From the NCBI GenBank assembly GCA_002239105.1, contig MPNQ01000009.1, positions 44,576-108,575 of the forward strand: a stretch of 64,000 nucleotides of DNA, read 5' to 3'. The notes beneath the pieces are model-generated. The model was not told the origin of the DNA and ran no database searches. It saw only the letters and a list, made by a program, of their open reading frames with translations. The stretch's first letter is position 1; every line of letters starts with the position of its first letter. This document shows, one piece after another, positions 25,174 through 33,913 of the stretch. This DNA comes from a marine group bacterium Sva0996 bin134 (GTDB lineage: Bacteria > Actinomycetota > Acidimicrobiia > Acidimicrobiales > Bin134). Both the position numbers and the translations under genes were made by a program.

Positions 25174-26700
25174 TCATACCTTCCTGCCCTCACCCCAGTA
25201 GCGGGAGCGAAGCTCTTCTTTGGCGATCTTTCCCACCGCGTTCTTGGGCAGCGAGTCGGTGAACTCCACCCGCTCGGGAATCTTGATGGAGGTGAGCTCC
25301 GATTGTCGGCACCACAGCCGCAGCTCCTGGCCATCGGCCGCCGCCCCCTGCTTGAGGGCCACCACCGCCACAATCGCCTCGCCCCATTCGGGGTCGGGCA
25401 CGCCGATCACCGATGCCTCCAACACCGCGGGATGGCGGTACAACACGTTCTCAATCTCGGTGGGGGCGATGTTAAGCCCGCCCCGGATGATGAGGTTCTT
25501 CATCCGGTCGACGATGTAGATGAAGCCCTCGTCATCGACCTCGGCCACGTCACCGCTGTGCATCCATCCGTCCCGCAGTGCATCATCAGTGCGCTCTGGA
25601 TCCCGGAAGTAGCCCTTCATCACATGGGGGCCGCCGAAGATGACCTCGCCCCGCTCACCCACGGCCACGTCTTGGCCGTCGGGGTCCACCACCCGCACAT
25701 CCACCGCATACGACGGCTGCCCGCACGAGGACAGCAGTTCAGGTCGCTCCTGCAACCCCCGCACATGGTCTTCTTTGCGCAGGATGGTACCGATGGAGGC
25801 GATCTCGGCCATACCGTAGAGCTGGTTGAACACCGGGCCGAAGCGCTCCACCAACTCGGCCAGGCGGTCGGGGGATATGGGCGACGAGCCGTAGCCCAGC
25901 GTGCGCAGAGACCCCAGCTTGTGGTCGTCGGCCCGCTCGAGGCGGTCGAGTAGGCGCATGAGCTGGGTGGGCACGAGAAAAGAGTGACTCACCCCCTTGT
26001 CCTCCACAATGTGGGCGTAGCGCACCGGTTCGAAATTGCGACTGTCGACGAAGCCCTGGGCCGCGCCGATGAGCAGGCACGGGAGGATGGTGATGTTTAC
26101 GCTGGAGTTGTGAGGGATCTGGATGAGGTAGCGACTGTGGCGGTCGATCTCGTATTCCAGACAGGCCACGGTGGCGTGCTGGAGCACCCGGGCGTGGTCG
26201 AAGTGAACTCCTTTGGGCCGCCCGGTGGTGCCGCTGGTGTACACGATGCAGAAGTCGTCGTCGGGTCGTACTTCATGCAGGGTGTCGGGGGGTGCGGCTG
26301 AGGCGGCGTCGGCCAGGTCGTCGAGGTCGCGGTCGATGTCGATGACCGGCAGGTCGAACCCGTCGAGCTGGTCGCGGTGCTCGGCGTCGGTGATGGCGAG
26401 GGTTGGGTCGGCGTTATCGAACACCTGCTCCAGCTCTACTGGGCCGAGCCGGAAGTTGAGCCCCACATAGCAGCCGCCGGCCTTGGTGATGCCGCCCATC
26501 ACCTCCACCACCTCGGGGCGGTTGGCCACCAACAGGGCCACCCGGTCGCCCTTGCCCAAGCCATGAGCACCCAGCAGGGCGTTGGCAATGCGGTTGGTGC
26601 GCTCGTCAAGTTGGCGGTTGGTCAGCTCCCTCTCTCCGAAGATGGCGGGGTCGCCAGGATGGCGGGCCGCGTTGCGGGCGAAGGACAGCCCGACGTTCAT
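25174..26700 (-). CDS. Acyl-CoA synthetase (AMP-binding enzyme)
   Basis: 508 residues. P-loop-like A3 motif 'IVYTSGTTGRPKGV'; A5 'NQLYGMAEIASIG'; A7/A8 'DGWMHSGDVAEVDDEGFIYI' and 'DRMKNLIIRGGLNIAPTEIE'; A10 Lys in 'LPKNAVGKIAKEEL'. It activates a carboxylic acid as acyl-AMP and then acyl-CoA. ATG 26700 overlaps the DUF35 stop by 4 bp. Position between DUF35 and the Ltp-like gene suggests it makes the CoA ester that the other enzymes act on. Related members use medium-chain, aromatic or steroid side-chain acids; specificity is not readable. Confidence 0.93.
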   Translation of the reverse strand: MNVGLSFARNAARHPGDPAIFGERELTNRQLDERTNRIANALLGAHGLGKGDRVALLVANRPEVVEVMGGITKAGGCYVGLNFRLGPVELEQVFDNADPTLAITDAEHRDQLDGFDLPVIDIDRDLDDLADAASAAPPDTLHEVRPDDDFCIVYTSGTTGRPKGVHFDHARVLQHATVACLEYEIDRHSRYLIQIPHNSSVNITILPCLLIGAAQGFVDSRNFEPVRYAHIVEDKGVSHSFLVPTQLMRLLDRLERADDHKLGSLRTLGYGSSPISPDRLAELVERFGPVFNQLYGMAEIASIGTILRKEDHVRGLQERPELLSSCGQPSYAVDVRVVDPDGQDVAVGERGEVIFGGPHVMKGYFRDPERTDDALRDGWMHSGDVAEVDDEGFIYIVDRMKNLIIRGGLNIAPTEIENVLYRHPAVLEASVIGVPDPEWGEAIVAVVALKQGAAADGQELRLWCRQSELTSIKIPERVEFTDSLPKNAVGKIAKEELRSRYWGEGRKV

Positions 26701-27116
26701 CGGGCCACCACGTCGGGGGTGAAGGCGGGAAGCCGGTGGCCGTCGGGGCCGGTCACGAATCGCACGGTCACCGCCATGTCGATGGCCACGTGATCGGGCT
26801 CGCAGTCCACGATCCACGTCAGCAAGTGCCAGCCTTCGTCGATATCCACGTCGGCCAGCACATACGGGGCGTCGAACGCCGGGGTCGGCGGCCGATGGAC
26901 GGTGGTGTGGCTGTACACCCGGCCCCGCCCGCTGCTGGGCACATAGATCCAGTTGGTGCTCTGACATTGCGGACAGGCGAACTGGGGGACGAAGAAGTTG
27001 CGGCCGCAATCCCCGCACACCGGGCGGACCAACTCCCCCCGGTCGACCGCGGCCCAGAATTCCCCGGTCAGCGGGCGAAGACTCCGGTCTTCAACCTCGT
27101 CAGTCGGCCCGTCCAT
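26697..27116 (-). CDS. DUF35 (OB-fold with rubredoxin-like zinc ribbon) acyl-CoA-binding protein
   Basis: 139 residues. Zinc-ribbon cysteines C34, C37, C48 and C51 ('CGDC' and 'CPQC') are followed by an OB fold from 'SGRGRVYSHTTVHRPP' to 'VTVRFVTGPDGHRLPAFTP'. DUF35 proteins act as partners of thiolase-fold enzymes: ChsH2 with Ltp2 and the HMG-CoA-synthase/thiolase complex of archaea. Its linkage to the Ltp-like gene supports such a complex here. The four-base overlap with the ligase gene and 14-bp gap to the P450 gene place it inside the operon. Confidence 0.9.
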   Translation of the reverse strand: MDGPTDEVEDRSLRPLTGEFWAAVDRGELVRPVCGDCGRNFFVPQFACPQCQSTNWIYVPSSGRGRVYSHTTVHRPPTPAFDAPYVLADVDIDEGWHLLTWIVDCEPDHVAIDMAVTVRFVTGPDGHRLPAFTPDVVAR

Positions 27117-27130
27117 CAGTGATCTGCCTA

Positions 27131-28324
27131 TCAGAACACCACGGGGTACTCACCCCACCAAACCCGGGCGATGTTGGGATCTTGCTGGGGGGGATTGTCG
27201 GGGTCGCGTCGGGCGCCTCGGGCCAGCAGGCCGCGGAGAATCAGCGCCACCGTGCCCAACAGGATGGGCGCCCCGGTGTTCTCGTCGGCCGGCACGCCGC
27301 CGTCGAGCTCCATGCCGATGCAGGCGTGGCGCCCCCCGCCGAAGGTGTGGCCCCACCGGGGCACGTCCTCGCGAATCGAGCGGAGCGGGTTGAAGCTGTC
27401 AGCGTCGGCCCCGAATACCTCGGTGTCCCGATTGGCCGACCACAGGTCCATCACCACGGTGTCGCCCACCGCCATCTCGGTGCCGTCGCGCAGCTTGACC
27501 GGCTCGACCGCCTCCCGGCGGGCCACCGGGCTGGCCGGGTGCAGGCGCATGGACTCGTGGACGCACTCCTGGAGGAACACGGAATCCTCAACCATGCGAT
27601 CCCTATCCTCGGGATGGTCGTCGAACCAGCCGAACGCGCCGTGCACGGCGTGAGTGGTGGCCGCCCCCGTGGAGTGCATCCCGGCCAGCATGTAAAAGGC
27701 CACCTCCCGTCGGACCACGTCGCGGGGTAGGTCCAGGGAGTCTTGGTTGCGGACCAGCACGGTGAGCACGTCTTTGGGAAGGTCGTCCTCGGGGATATCG
27801 CCGGCTGCGAACCGGCTGAATAGCTCGGTGCGCCGATCCAACGACGGGGCAAAGAACTCCTCGTCCCAGCGCTCTAGGGCCTCGGCCACCTCGGCCTTCA
27901 GCTCTTCGGGATCGCGGGTGCTATGTACGGCGGTGGCTCCTTCGCTGAACTTGACCGCGTAGGAGAACAGCCGATCGGTCTCGGCCGGAGTCCCCTCGGT
28001 CCGGTCGACCCCCGCGGCGGTGGCGGTGAGGTTGACCACGATGCGCCGGGCCATTGGAACCACGTCGCCCCGGCCCTCGGCCTCCGCCGGATCGAGCACC
28101 TCGTCCACCGCGTGGGGAAGAAGGTCGCGCTCGTAGTGCTCGAACGTCTGCCGCCGGAAGAGCCGGTTCTCCAGGCGACGGCGGCGGCGGTGATCGTCGC
28201 CCCACAGGGTGAGCAGCGTGTCGGCCATGATCACCCCGGCGGCGTCGTACAGCGCCTGTTTGAGGCCCTTTTGCCGGTAGGCGTCACGAACATCATCGAA
28301 CCGGGTGAGGGTGGTCTCTGCCAT
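27131..28324 (-). CDS. Cytochrome P450 (paralogue A)
   Basis: 397 residues. Haem loop FGGGRHACIG at 328-337 (ligand Cys335); ExxR as 'ESMR'; the I-helix segment 'YMLAGMHSTGAA' has His where P450s normally have Asp/Glu and Ser where Thr is usual. A near-perfect AAGGAGG is 9 nt before ATG 28324. Bacterial class I P450s take electrons from a ferredoxin; a 3Fe-4S ferredoxin gene is two genes upstream in the same operon. A clear paralogue lies at 39958-41163. Probably hydroxylates the substrate of this operon. Confidence 0.92.
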   Translation of the reverse strand: MAETTLTRFDDVRDAYRQKGLKQALYDAAGVIMADTLLTLWGDDHRRRRRLENRLFRRQTFEHYERDLLPHAVDEVLDPAEAEGRGDVVPMARRIVVNLTATAAGVDRTEGTPAETDRLFSYAVKFSEGATAVHSTRDPEELKAEVAEALERWDEEFFAPSLDRRTELFSRFAAGDIPEDDLPKDVLTVLVRNQDSLDLPRDVVRREVAFYMLAGMHSTGAATTHAVHGAFGWFDDHPEDRDRMVEDSVFLQECVHESMRLHPASPVARREAVEPVKLRDGTEMAVGDTVVMDLWSANRDTEVFGADADSFNPLRSIREDVPRWGHTFGGGRHACIGMELDGGVPADENTGAPILLGTVALILRGLLARGARRDPDNPPQQDPNIARVWWGEYPVVF

Positions 28325-28357
28325 TTCGAATTGCCTCCTTGAATCAGATTCTGACGA

Positions 28358-29131
28358 TCAGCTTTCTTCGGCGATGCCGTCGATCGATGCCGGGCGGGGC
28401 ATTCCGGCCAGCACGGTGTGAACCACGCCGCCGTCCACCACCAGGTTGTGACCGTTGACGTATTCGGCACCCGCTGAGCACAGCCACATCACTGCTTTGG
28501 CGATGTCGTCGGCGCTGCCCAGTCGCCGGCTGGGGGTGCGGGCCGATCGGGTGGACCGGACTTCGGGGTCGGCCAAGACTGGAGCAGACATGCCGTCGTC
28601 GATTATGCCGGGGGCCACTGAGTTCACCCGGATGCCGGCCGGACCCCATTCGATGGCCATCTGCCGGGTGAGCTGGATCACGGCGGCCTTGGTGGGGCTG
28701 TAGGCGCCGGAATTGGGTCCGGGGGCGATGCCGTTGATGGAAGAGATGTTGACCATAGCCCCGCTGCGGCCCTCGGCGATCAGGCGACGGGCCACCGCTC
28801 GGCCGCATACGAACGGGCCGTTGAGGTTGACATCTACCACCGCCCGCCAATCGTCCTCTGAATGGTCGACCAGCGGGGTGAAGCGCACAATACCCGCGTT
28901 GTTCACCAGCGCATCCGGGGTGCCGAAGGTATCCAACACAGCCTCAATCGCCTCTGAGTCGGTGCTTGAGGCCACAAGGGCCACCGCATCGGGCAGCGAC
29001 TGGGCCGTTTCTTCCGCGGCACCGCCATTTACGTCCAAAACGCCCACCCGGTAGCCCGCGGCCGAGGCCTGGCGGGCGATCTCCGCCCCAATCCCGTGTC
29101 CTGCCCCAGTAACAATCATCGATTTAGTCAC
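28358..29131 (-). CDS. Short-chain dehydrogenase/reductase
   Basis: 257 residues from GTG 29131. Cofactor site 'TGAGHGIGAEIA', 'NNAGI' motif, catalytic Ser in 'VNISSINGIAPG', and Y-x3-K as 'YSPTK'. The Asp after beta-2 ('VLDVNGG') suggests NAD(H) preference. C-terminal 'NGHNLVVDGGVVHT' is typical. Between ferredoxin and P450 genes in the operon, it likely oxidises the alcohol formed by the P450. The C-terminal tail after 'VDGG' is ~20 residues longer than in minimal SDRs. Confidence 0.9.
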   Translation of the reverse strand: MTKSMIVTGAGHGIGAEIARQASAAGYRVGVLDVNGGAAEETAQSLPDAVALVASSTDSEAIEAVLDTFGTPDALVNNAGIVRFTPLVDHSEDDWRAVVDVNLNGPFVCGRAVARRLIAEGRSGAMVNISSINGIAPGPNSGAYSPTKAAVIQLTRQMAIEWGPAGIRVNSVAPGIIDDGMSAPVLADPEVRSTRSARTPSRRLGSADDIAKAVMWLCSAGAEYVNGHNLVVDGGVVHTVLAGMPRPASIDGIAEES

Positions 29132-29194
29132 GAGCGCCAACCCTAGTGGGTGCTTGCCGGGACCATCACCGACGGGCGGGGCCAAGAACCCGTG

Positions 29195-29410
29195 TTACTC
29201 CAAGAGGTTGCCGTTGGAGTCGTAGACGCTTATGGCTCGGGAGGGGCAGTTGCGGGCGGCTCGCAGGAGTTGTTGGTCGGTGAGGTTGCCGACGGTGGGC
29301 AAGACGGTGGCCAGTTCGTCGTCGTCGAAGGCGAAGGCGGCGGGATAGTCGGCCACGCACCGCCCCGAGCTCATGCACTCGTCCTGGTCGATCTCCACTC
29401 GGTAAGCCAT
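29195..29410 (-). CDS. 3Fe-4S ferredoxin (P450 redox partner type)
   Basis: 71 residues with exactly three cluster cysteines, C12, C18 and C55 ('DECMSSGRCVADYP' and 'NCPSRAISV'), the C-x5-C...CP pattern of P450-associated 3Fe-4S ferredoxins. Start 'YRVEIDQDECM' is characteristic. It is the first gene of the leftward operon leading to the Ltp-like gene and should donate electrons to P450 A, possibly also to the second P450 at 39958. No ferredoxin reductase gene is present in the window. Confidence 0.93.
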   Translation of the reverse strand: MAYRVEIDQDECMSSGRCVADYPAAFAFDDDELATVLPTVGNLTDQQLLRAARNCPSRAISVYDSNGNLLE

Positions 29411-29448
29411 CGCTTAACCCTAGTGGTCCCCTATAAGTTGGCTGATCA

Positions 29449-30210
29449 ATGAAGCCCATTGACAGCATGTCGATCTTGATCACCGGGGGTGGCTCGGGCA
29501 TCGGTGCCGGGGCGGCCGAGCACCTGGCCAGCCGGGGGGCGCGGGTGACCATCACTGGGCGCCGCCAAGATCGAGTGGCAGAGGTGGCCGCTCGGATGGG
29601 CGATGGGGGGCGGGCGGTGGCCGGAGACGTGACGGTGGCTGAAGACCGCACCGCCATGATCGAGGCTGCCGTTGAGCATGGCGGCGGTTTAGACGCTGTG
29701 ATCAGCAACGCGGCCAACATGTATCGCGGCCCGGTGGACGAACTGGAGGAGCAGGCCCTGCTCGAGGTGTTCCACACCAACGTGGTGGCCGGGATGATGC
29801 TGGTGGGCGAGGCGCTGCCCCATCTGCGGGAGCGCCAGGGGTGCGTACTGTTCTTGGGTTCGGTTCACACCCAACGAGCCTTTCCCGGCGTGGCTCCCTA
29901 CGCGGCCACCAAAGGGGCGCTGGAGGCGCTCACCGGGGTGCTGGCCGCGGAGTTGGGGCCTCAGGGCGTGCGGGTGGGATGCGTGCGGCCGGGCGCGGTG
30001 TTCACCGAGATCAACCAGCGAGCGGGGCTAATGGGCGACGACGAGGCTAAGGCTCGGCTCGAAGGGTTGGGGCCGGCCCACGCCTTGGGGCGTATTGGCA
30101 CAGTCACCGAGATCGCCGAGGCGTTCGAGTATCTGATCGGGGCCGAGTGGGCCACCGGCTCGGTGCTGACGGTGGACGGCGGGCTCAGCCTCGGCGTCAC
30201 CAATGCGTGA
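29449..30210 (+). CDS. Short-chain dehydrogenase/reductase
   Basis: 253 residues. Cofactor motif 'ITGGGSGIGAGAAEHL' with Arg-rich beta-2 loop 'TGRRQDR' suggesting NADP(H); 'SNAAN' in place of NNAG; Ser in 'LFLGSVHTQ' and 'YAATK' (Y-x3-K). C-terminal 'ATGSVLTVDGGLSLG'. Divergent from the ferredoxin gene with a 38-bp spacer. It begins a rightward set with an NTF2-like gene (3-bp gap) and an FAD dehydrogenase (7-bp gap). Confidence 0.9.
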   Translation: MKPIDSMSILITGGGSGIGAGAAEHLASRGARVTITGRRQDRVAEVAARMGDGGRAVAGDVTVAEDRTAMIEAAVEHGGGLDAVISNAANMYRGPVDELEEQALLEVFHTNVVAGMMLVGEALPHLRERQGCVLFLGSVHTQRAFPGVAPYAATKGALEALTGVLAAELGPQGVRVGCVRPGAVFTEINQRAGLMGDDEAKARLEGLGPAHALGRIGTVTEIAEAFEYLIGAEWATGSVLTVDGGLSLGVTNA

Positions 30211-30213
30211 CTG

Positions 30214-30552
30214 ATGCGTGATCCCCTGAGCGCGGTTCAAGACCATCTGGACGCGGTCCATACCGGCGACCCCGAGGCCATGGCTGCCGACTACACCGAC
30301 GATGCCGTGCTGGTGCGCGATGTGACCTACCAGGGTCGGGACGCCATCGCCGGCTACTTCGCCACCGTGCCCGACCGGTTGGGGAATGGTCAGGTGGAAT
30401 TCGCCGAACCCCGGCTGGAAGACGGACTGGTGGCCGTTGCCTGGAAGCTGGTGGGCGGTCCCGGTGACGGTGCTTCGGGCATTGATCGATTCGAGGTGAC
30501 CCAGGGAATGATCGTGCGCCAGACCGTGACCCTGGACGGCGGAGACTTCTAG
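30214..30552 (+). CDS. NTF2-like/SnoaL-type small protein
   Basis: 112 residues matching the cystatin-like alpha+beta NTF2 fold: helix 'DPLSAVQDHLDAVHTGD', 'YTDDAVLVRDVTYQGRDAI', a helix 'GYFATVP', then strands ending 'DRFEVTQGMIVRQTVTL'. Proteins like this are ketosteroid-isomerase-like enzymes or non-catalytic binders. Tyr/Asp pairs are present but no diagnostic catalytic set can be named. Tightly placed between an SDR and an FAD dehydrogenase, implying a shared pathway. Confidence 0.72.
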   Translation: MRDPLSAVQDHLDAVHTGDPEAMAADYTDDAVLVRDVTYQGRDAIAGYFATVPDRLGNGQVEFAEPRLEDGLVAVAWKLVGGPGDGASGIDRFEVTQGMIVRQTVTLDGGDF

Positions 30553-30559
30553 AGGTCCC

Positions 30560-32026
30560 ATGTTCGACGAGACCTACGACGTGGTGGTGGTTGGGTTCGG
30601 TGCCGCAGGCACGGCTGCGGCCATCACCGCCAGCGATGCCGGGGCCTCGGTGGTGCTGGTAGAGAAAAACCCCGAACACCGCCACACTCCCTCTACCCGG
30701 ATGTCGGGCGGCATGGTGATGACGGTTACCGACGTGGATGCCGGGGCCCGCTATCTAGATGTCTGCGCATCGGGCATGGTGCCCATCGACGTGTCCCACG
30801 CCTGGGCCGAGCGGGCCGTCGGCCTGCCGCAGTGGTTCGAGGACGCCATCGGCGGCTTGGACATGGTGGCCTCAGCGGGGGCCGAGCATCCCGGTTTCGA
30901 GGGAGCGGAGGCCATTGTGGCCGTGCAACCCGGCGGGGTGGCCGAAAGACTGGCGGCGGCGGCCGGGGGTGGCCCCCGGCTGTTCGAGGGGTTGGCCGCC
31001 GCGGTGGCCCGGCGGAATATACCCATCCAGTGGGACACCGCCGCTTCTCGGCTGATCCAGGACGCAGACGGTGAAGTGACCGGTCTGGCCGCGACCCGCA
31101 GCGGTCAGACCGTTGCGCTGGGTGCCCGATGCGGCGTGGTGCTGGCCTGCGGCGGCTATGAGTTCGACGAAGACCTCAAGCGCGACCACCTGCGGACCTA
31201 TCCGGTGCACTTCTACGGCAACCCCAACAACACCGGCGACGGAGTGCGAATGGCGGCCGGGGCTGGGGCCTCCATGTGGCACATGAACCAGATGATCGGC
31301 CGGGCGATCGGCCACTTCGACCTCGACGGTCACCCGTTGAACTTCATCATCGGCATCGACCCGCCGGGCTATGTGATCTGCGACCGAGCCGGGAACCGGT
31401 TTGCCAACGAGCACAATCAAGCGCTGCTTCGCCACGACTTCTATTACGACCTGCTGGCCTACGACGCGGCCACCAACACCCACCCCCGGGTGCCGTGCTA
31501 CTGGTTCTTCGACGAGTCCCGGCGGCGGGCCGGACCCCTCACATATACCCACTTCGGTGCGGTGGCCGTGGGCCTCTACGACTGGAGCGACGACAACTCT
31601 GCGGAGATCAAGCGGGGCTGGATCGCCCCCGGTGACACCATCGCCGAGGCCGCCATGGCCGCCGGCATGACCGAGGAATCGGCCAAGCAAGCGGAGACCA
31701 CCGTGGACAACTACAACCAGGCGTGCCTCGAAGGCCAGCCCGACTCCTTGGGGCGCCCAGCCGACACCATGGTGCCCATCTCCAAGCCGCCCTACTACTG
31801 CGTGGCCCTGTGGCCTGGGGGATCCAACACCACCGGTGGCCCCCGCCGCGACCGCCACGGCCGCGTCCTCGACGCCTTCGGCGACCCAATTCCCGGTCTC
31901 TACGGCGCAGGGGAACTAGGCCAAGCCTCCGGTGTTCTCTACCCCGGCGACGGATCCAACCTCTCCGAGGCGTTCTGCTTCGGCCAGATCGCCGCGGAAC
32001 ACGCGCTCAATCGCAAGCTGGCTTGA
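30560..32026 (+). CDS. FAD-dependent dehydrogenase, fumarate-reductase/3-ketosteroid-dehydrogenase flavoprotein family
   Basis: 488 residues. FAD site 'DVVVVGFGAAGTAAAITA' with 'VLVEKN', 'LACGGYEFD' in the middle, and 'GLYGAGELGQASGVLYPGDG' plus 'LSEAFCFGQIAAEHAL' at the C-terminus, the order typical of KstD/flavocytochrome c-type proteins. Such enzymes dehydrogenate ring ketones or reduce enoates; the exact substrate is unknown. It is the last gene of the SDR/NTF2 set. Its stop is immediately adjacent to the stop of a convergent second family member. Confidence 0.88.
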   Translation: MFDETYDVVVVGFGAAGTAAAITASDAGASVVLVEKNPEHRHTPSTRMSGGMVMTVTDVDAGARYLDVCASGMVPIDVSHAWAERAVGLPQWFEDAIGGLDMVASAGAEHPGFEGAEAIVAVQPGGVAERLAAAAGGGPRLFEGLAAAVARRNIPIQWDTAASRLIQDADGEVTGLAATRSGQTVALGARCGVVLACGGYEFDEDLKRDHLRTYPVHFYGNPNNTGDGVRMAAGAGASMWHMNQMIGRAIGHFDLDGHPLNFIIGIDPPGYVICDRAGNRFANEHNQALLRHDFYYDLLAYDAATNTHPRVPCYWFFDESRRRAGPLTYTHFGAVAVGLYDWSDDNSAEIKRGWIAPGDTIAEAAMAAGMTEESAKQAETTVDNYNQACLEGQPDSLGRPADTMVPISKPPYYCVALWPGGSNTTGGPRRDRHGRVLDAFGDPIPGLYGAGELGQASGVLYPGDGSNLSEAFCFGQIAAEHALNRKLA

Positions 32027-33355
32027 TCAGCGCCTGCCGTTGGCCGCGACTCGGCCGGCGATGCGACCCAGGGTTAGGGCGGCGGTGATTTTGACCCCGC
32101 CCAGGCCGATGGCGGGGCTGACCCCGCCCACGCAGTCGCCCACCGCGTAGAGGCCAGCGATGGGATCGCCGAACACGTCGAGCACCTGCATGTCGGCGTT
32201 TACCCGAAAGCCCCCCGCGGGGAAGTTGATGCCCACCACCATGGGCGCGGCCCACAGCGGCGGCTCGACGATGCCGGTTCGAGGGTGGCCGAAGATCACC
32301 CGGCCGAATTCGGGATCGCGATCGGTGCCGGATACCACCGTCTTGTTCCAGCGGTCGAGGGTGTGGGCCAAGCTGTCGGGGTCGCAGCCGATGGCCGCGG
32401 CCAGCTCAGCGGGGGTTGCCCCGGAGACGGCCTGCTCGGGCATCTCGTCCACTAGCTGGGCCTTGGCTTGGGCGATGCGGTTGTCGAACACGTACCACGC
32501 CTGTTGGCCTGGCTGGGCCTCCAGCGCGGCGACCCGGTCGTCGTAGGGGCCAGCCTCATCGTGGAAGCGGTGGCCTTGCTGATTGACCGCGATGGAGTCT
32601 TCCACCAGGGCAGAGCCCACCATGATTAGCGGGGGGATCATGGTCATGTTGATCAGGTCGCCTCCTACGGCCAAGCCCATGATGTGACCGTCTCCCCGAC
32701 AGAGCTCGGTGCCGAGATAGGGGGTGGACGCCTGGTCTTCAGGCTGGAAACGAGAGCGCAGGTCGGGGTTGGCCTGATAGCCCCCGGCGGCCAGGATGAC
32801 CCCGTTGGCCGCGTCGAATTGCCGAGCAGTATCGGTGGAGACACCGGTAACCCGGTCACCCTCTTGAAGCAAGCGCACGGCCCGGTTGCGATAGCGAACA
32901 TCCACCCCGGCGTCGGCCAAGGCAGACTCGAAACAGGTGGTGAACATGGCCGTGTCGGCCACGCTCACCATTCGGTCCACGGTGTGCTGCACCGGCCGGG
33001 GCAGGAACCGGTCGAACCGGAAGCCCAACTCGATGAGCTCCTTATAGGTGGTCGCTGAGTCCTCGGCGTAGCGCCGGGCCAGGTCTGCGTCGAATATCAG
33101 CCCATAGCGGTGCTTTTGGCGGTCGATCTCGGCCTGCATGTCGGCCAGGAAGTCCTCAGGGCTGTCGTCGGCCCCGTTGCTGGCCTGCATATCGAAGTCG
33201 GCGAAGGCCAGGTAGCCGGTGGAACGGGCGGCGTTGCCTCCGAGTTGCTTGTCGGCCTCCAAGAGCACCACCGAGGCGCCGCTTCGGGCGGCGACCAAAG
33301 CGGCGGCCGACCCTCCGGGGCCACCTCCTACGACGACTACATCGAATGTTTCCAT
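32027..33355 (-). CDS. FAD-dependent dehydrogenase, fumarate-reductase/KstD-like (second copy)
   Basis: 442 residues. FAD site 'DVVVVGGGPGGSAAALVAA' and 'VLLEADKQLGGNAA'; 'VILAAGGY'; 'DVFGDPIAGLYAVGDCVGG' at the C-terminal FAD loop. It differs substantially from the 30560 gene, so it is not a recent duplicate. It is 46 bp shorter at the N-domain cap. Followed upstream on the same strand by VOC and SDR genes and importer 2, with which it may be cotranscribed (gap of 30 bp to the VOC gene). Confidence 0.87.
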   Translation of the reverse strand: METFDVVVVGGGPGGSAAALVAARSGASVVLLEADKQLGGNAARSTGYLAFADFDMQASNGADDSPEDFLADMQAEIDRQKHRYGLIFDADLARRYAEDSATTYKELIELGFRFDRFLPRPVQHTVDRMVSVADTAMFTTCFESALADAGVDVRYRNRAVRLLQEGDRVTGVSTDTARQFDAANGVILAAGGYQANPDLRSRFQPEDQASTPYLGTELCRGDGHIMGLAVGGDLINMTMIPPLIMVGSALVEDSIAVNQQGHRFHDEAGPYDDRVAALEAQPGQQAWYVFDNRIAQAKAQLVDEMPEQAVSGATPAELAAAIGCDPDSLAHTLDRWNKTVVSGTDRDPEFGRVIFGHPRTGIVEPPLWAAPMVVGINFPAGGFRVNADMQVLDVFGDPIAGLYAVGDCVGGVSPAIGLGGVKITAALTLGRIAGRVAANGRR

Positions 33356-33385
33356 CGCATTTTCAGGCTATCTGCGGTGGGTTAG

Positions 33386-33913
33386 CTACCGGTCGGTGGC
33401 GGCGGGAAATTCGGCCCCGGCCAGCCAGTTGAGGAAGTCTTGGCGGCGGGCCGCGTCCACCAGCTCAACCCGCAGCCCAGTGGTGGGCATCCAGTGGTAG
33501 GTGAAGCCCAGCGGCCGACCGTCGGAGGCTTCGTAGGAGGCCAGCCACTCGTAGCCGGCGTCGGCCAGCCGTTGGGCGTCGGCCACCAAGTCGTGGCTCC
33601 AATAGCCCAGATGGTGGACTCCACCGGCGGTTGATGTATCCCACACCGTGCCCGGCGTGGCCGAGATGAACTCGATGTGGGGTGGCCCATCGATGGAGTA
33701 GGTGAACCGGAAATCGGCCTTCACCACCCCGTTGGGCTGGCGCGCCATGAACTCCCGGTGCTGAATGGGGGCCCACTCAAACCCGTGGAGGGCACTCCAC
33801 TCGGCCATGGCGGCGTCGAGATCGGTCACCACGATTCCGAAGTGGTAGAAGTCCTCCAGGGGCACCAGCCCCTGAAGAGCATCATGCTGTGAATTGGATG
33901 TTGAATCAGGCAT
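33386..33913 (-). CDS. VOC-fold protein (second copy)
   Basis: 175 residues. 'DFYHFGIVVTDLDAAMAEW' and 'GGVHHLGYWSHDLVADAQRL' mark the two VOC modules, with His residues at metal positions. Terminal 'TGLRVELVDAARRQDFLNWL' parallels the 5407 protein. The start ATG 33913 overlaps the SDR stop by 8 bp. It probably acts on the same intermediate class as its neighbours; the reaction is unknown. Confidence 0.85.
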   Translation of the reverse strand: MPDSTSNSQHDALQGLVPLEDFYHFGIVVTDLDAAMAEWSALHGFEWAPIQHREFMARQPNGVVKADFRFTYSIDGPPHIEFISATPGTVWDTSTAGGVHHLGYWSHDLVADAQRLADAGYEWLASYEASDGRPLGFTYHWMPTTGLRVELVDAARRQDFLNWLAGAEFPAATDR

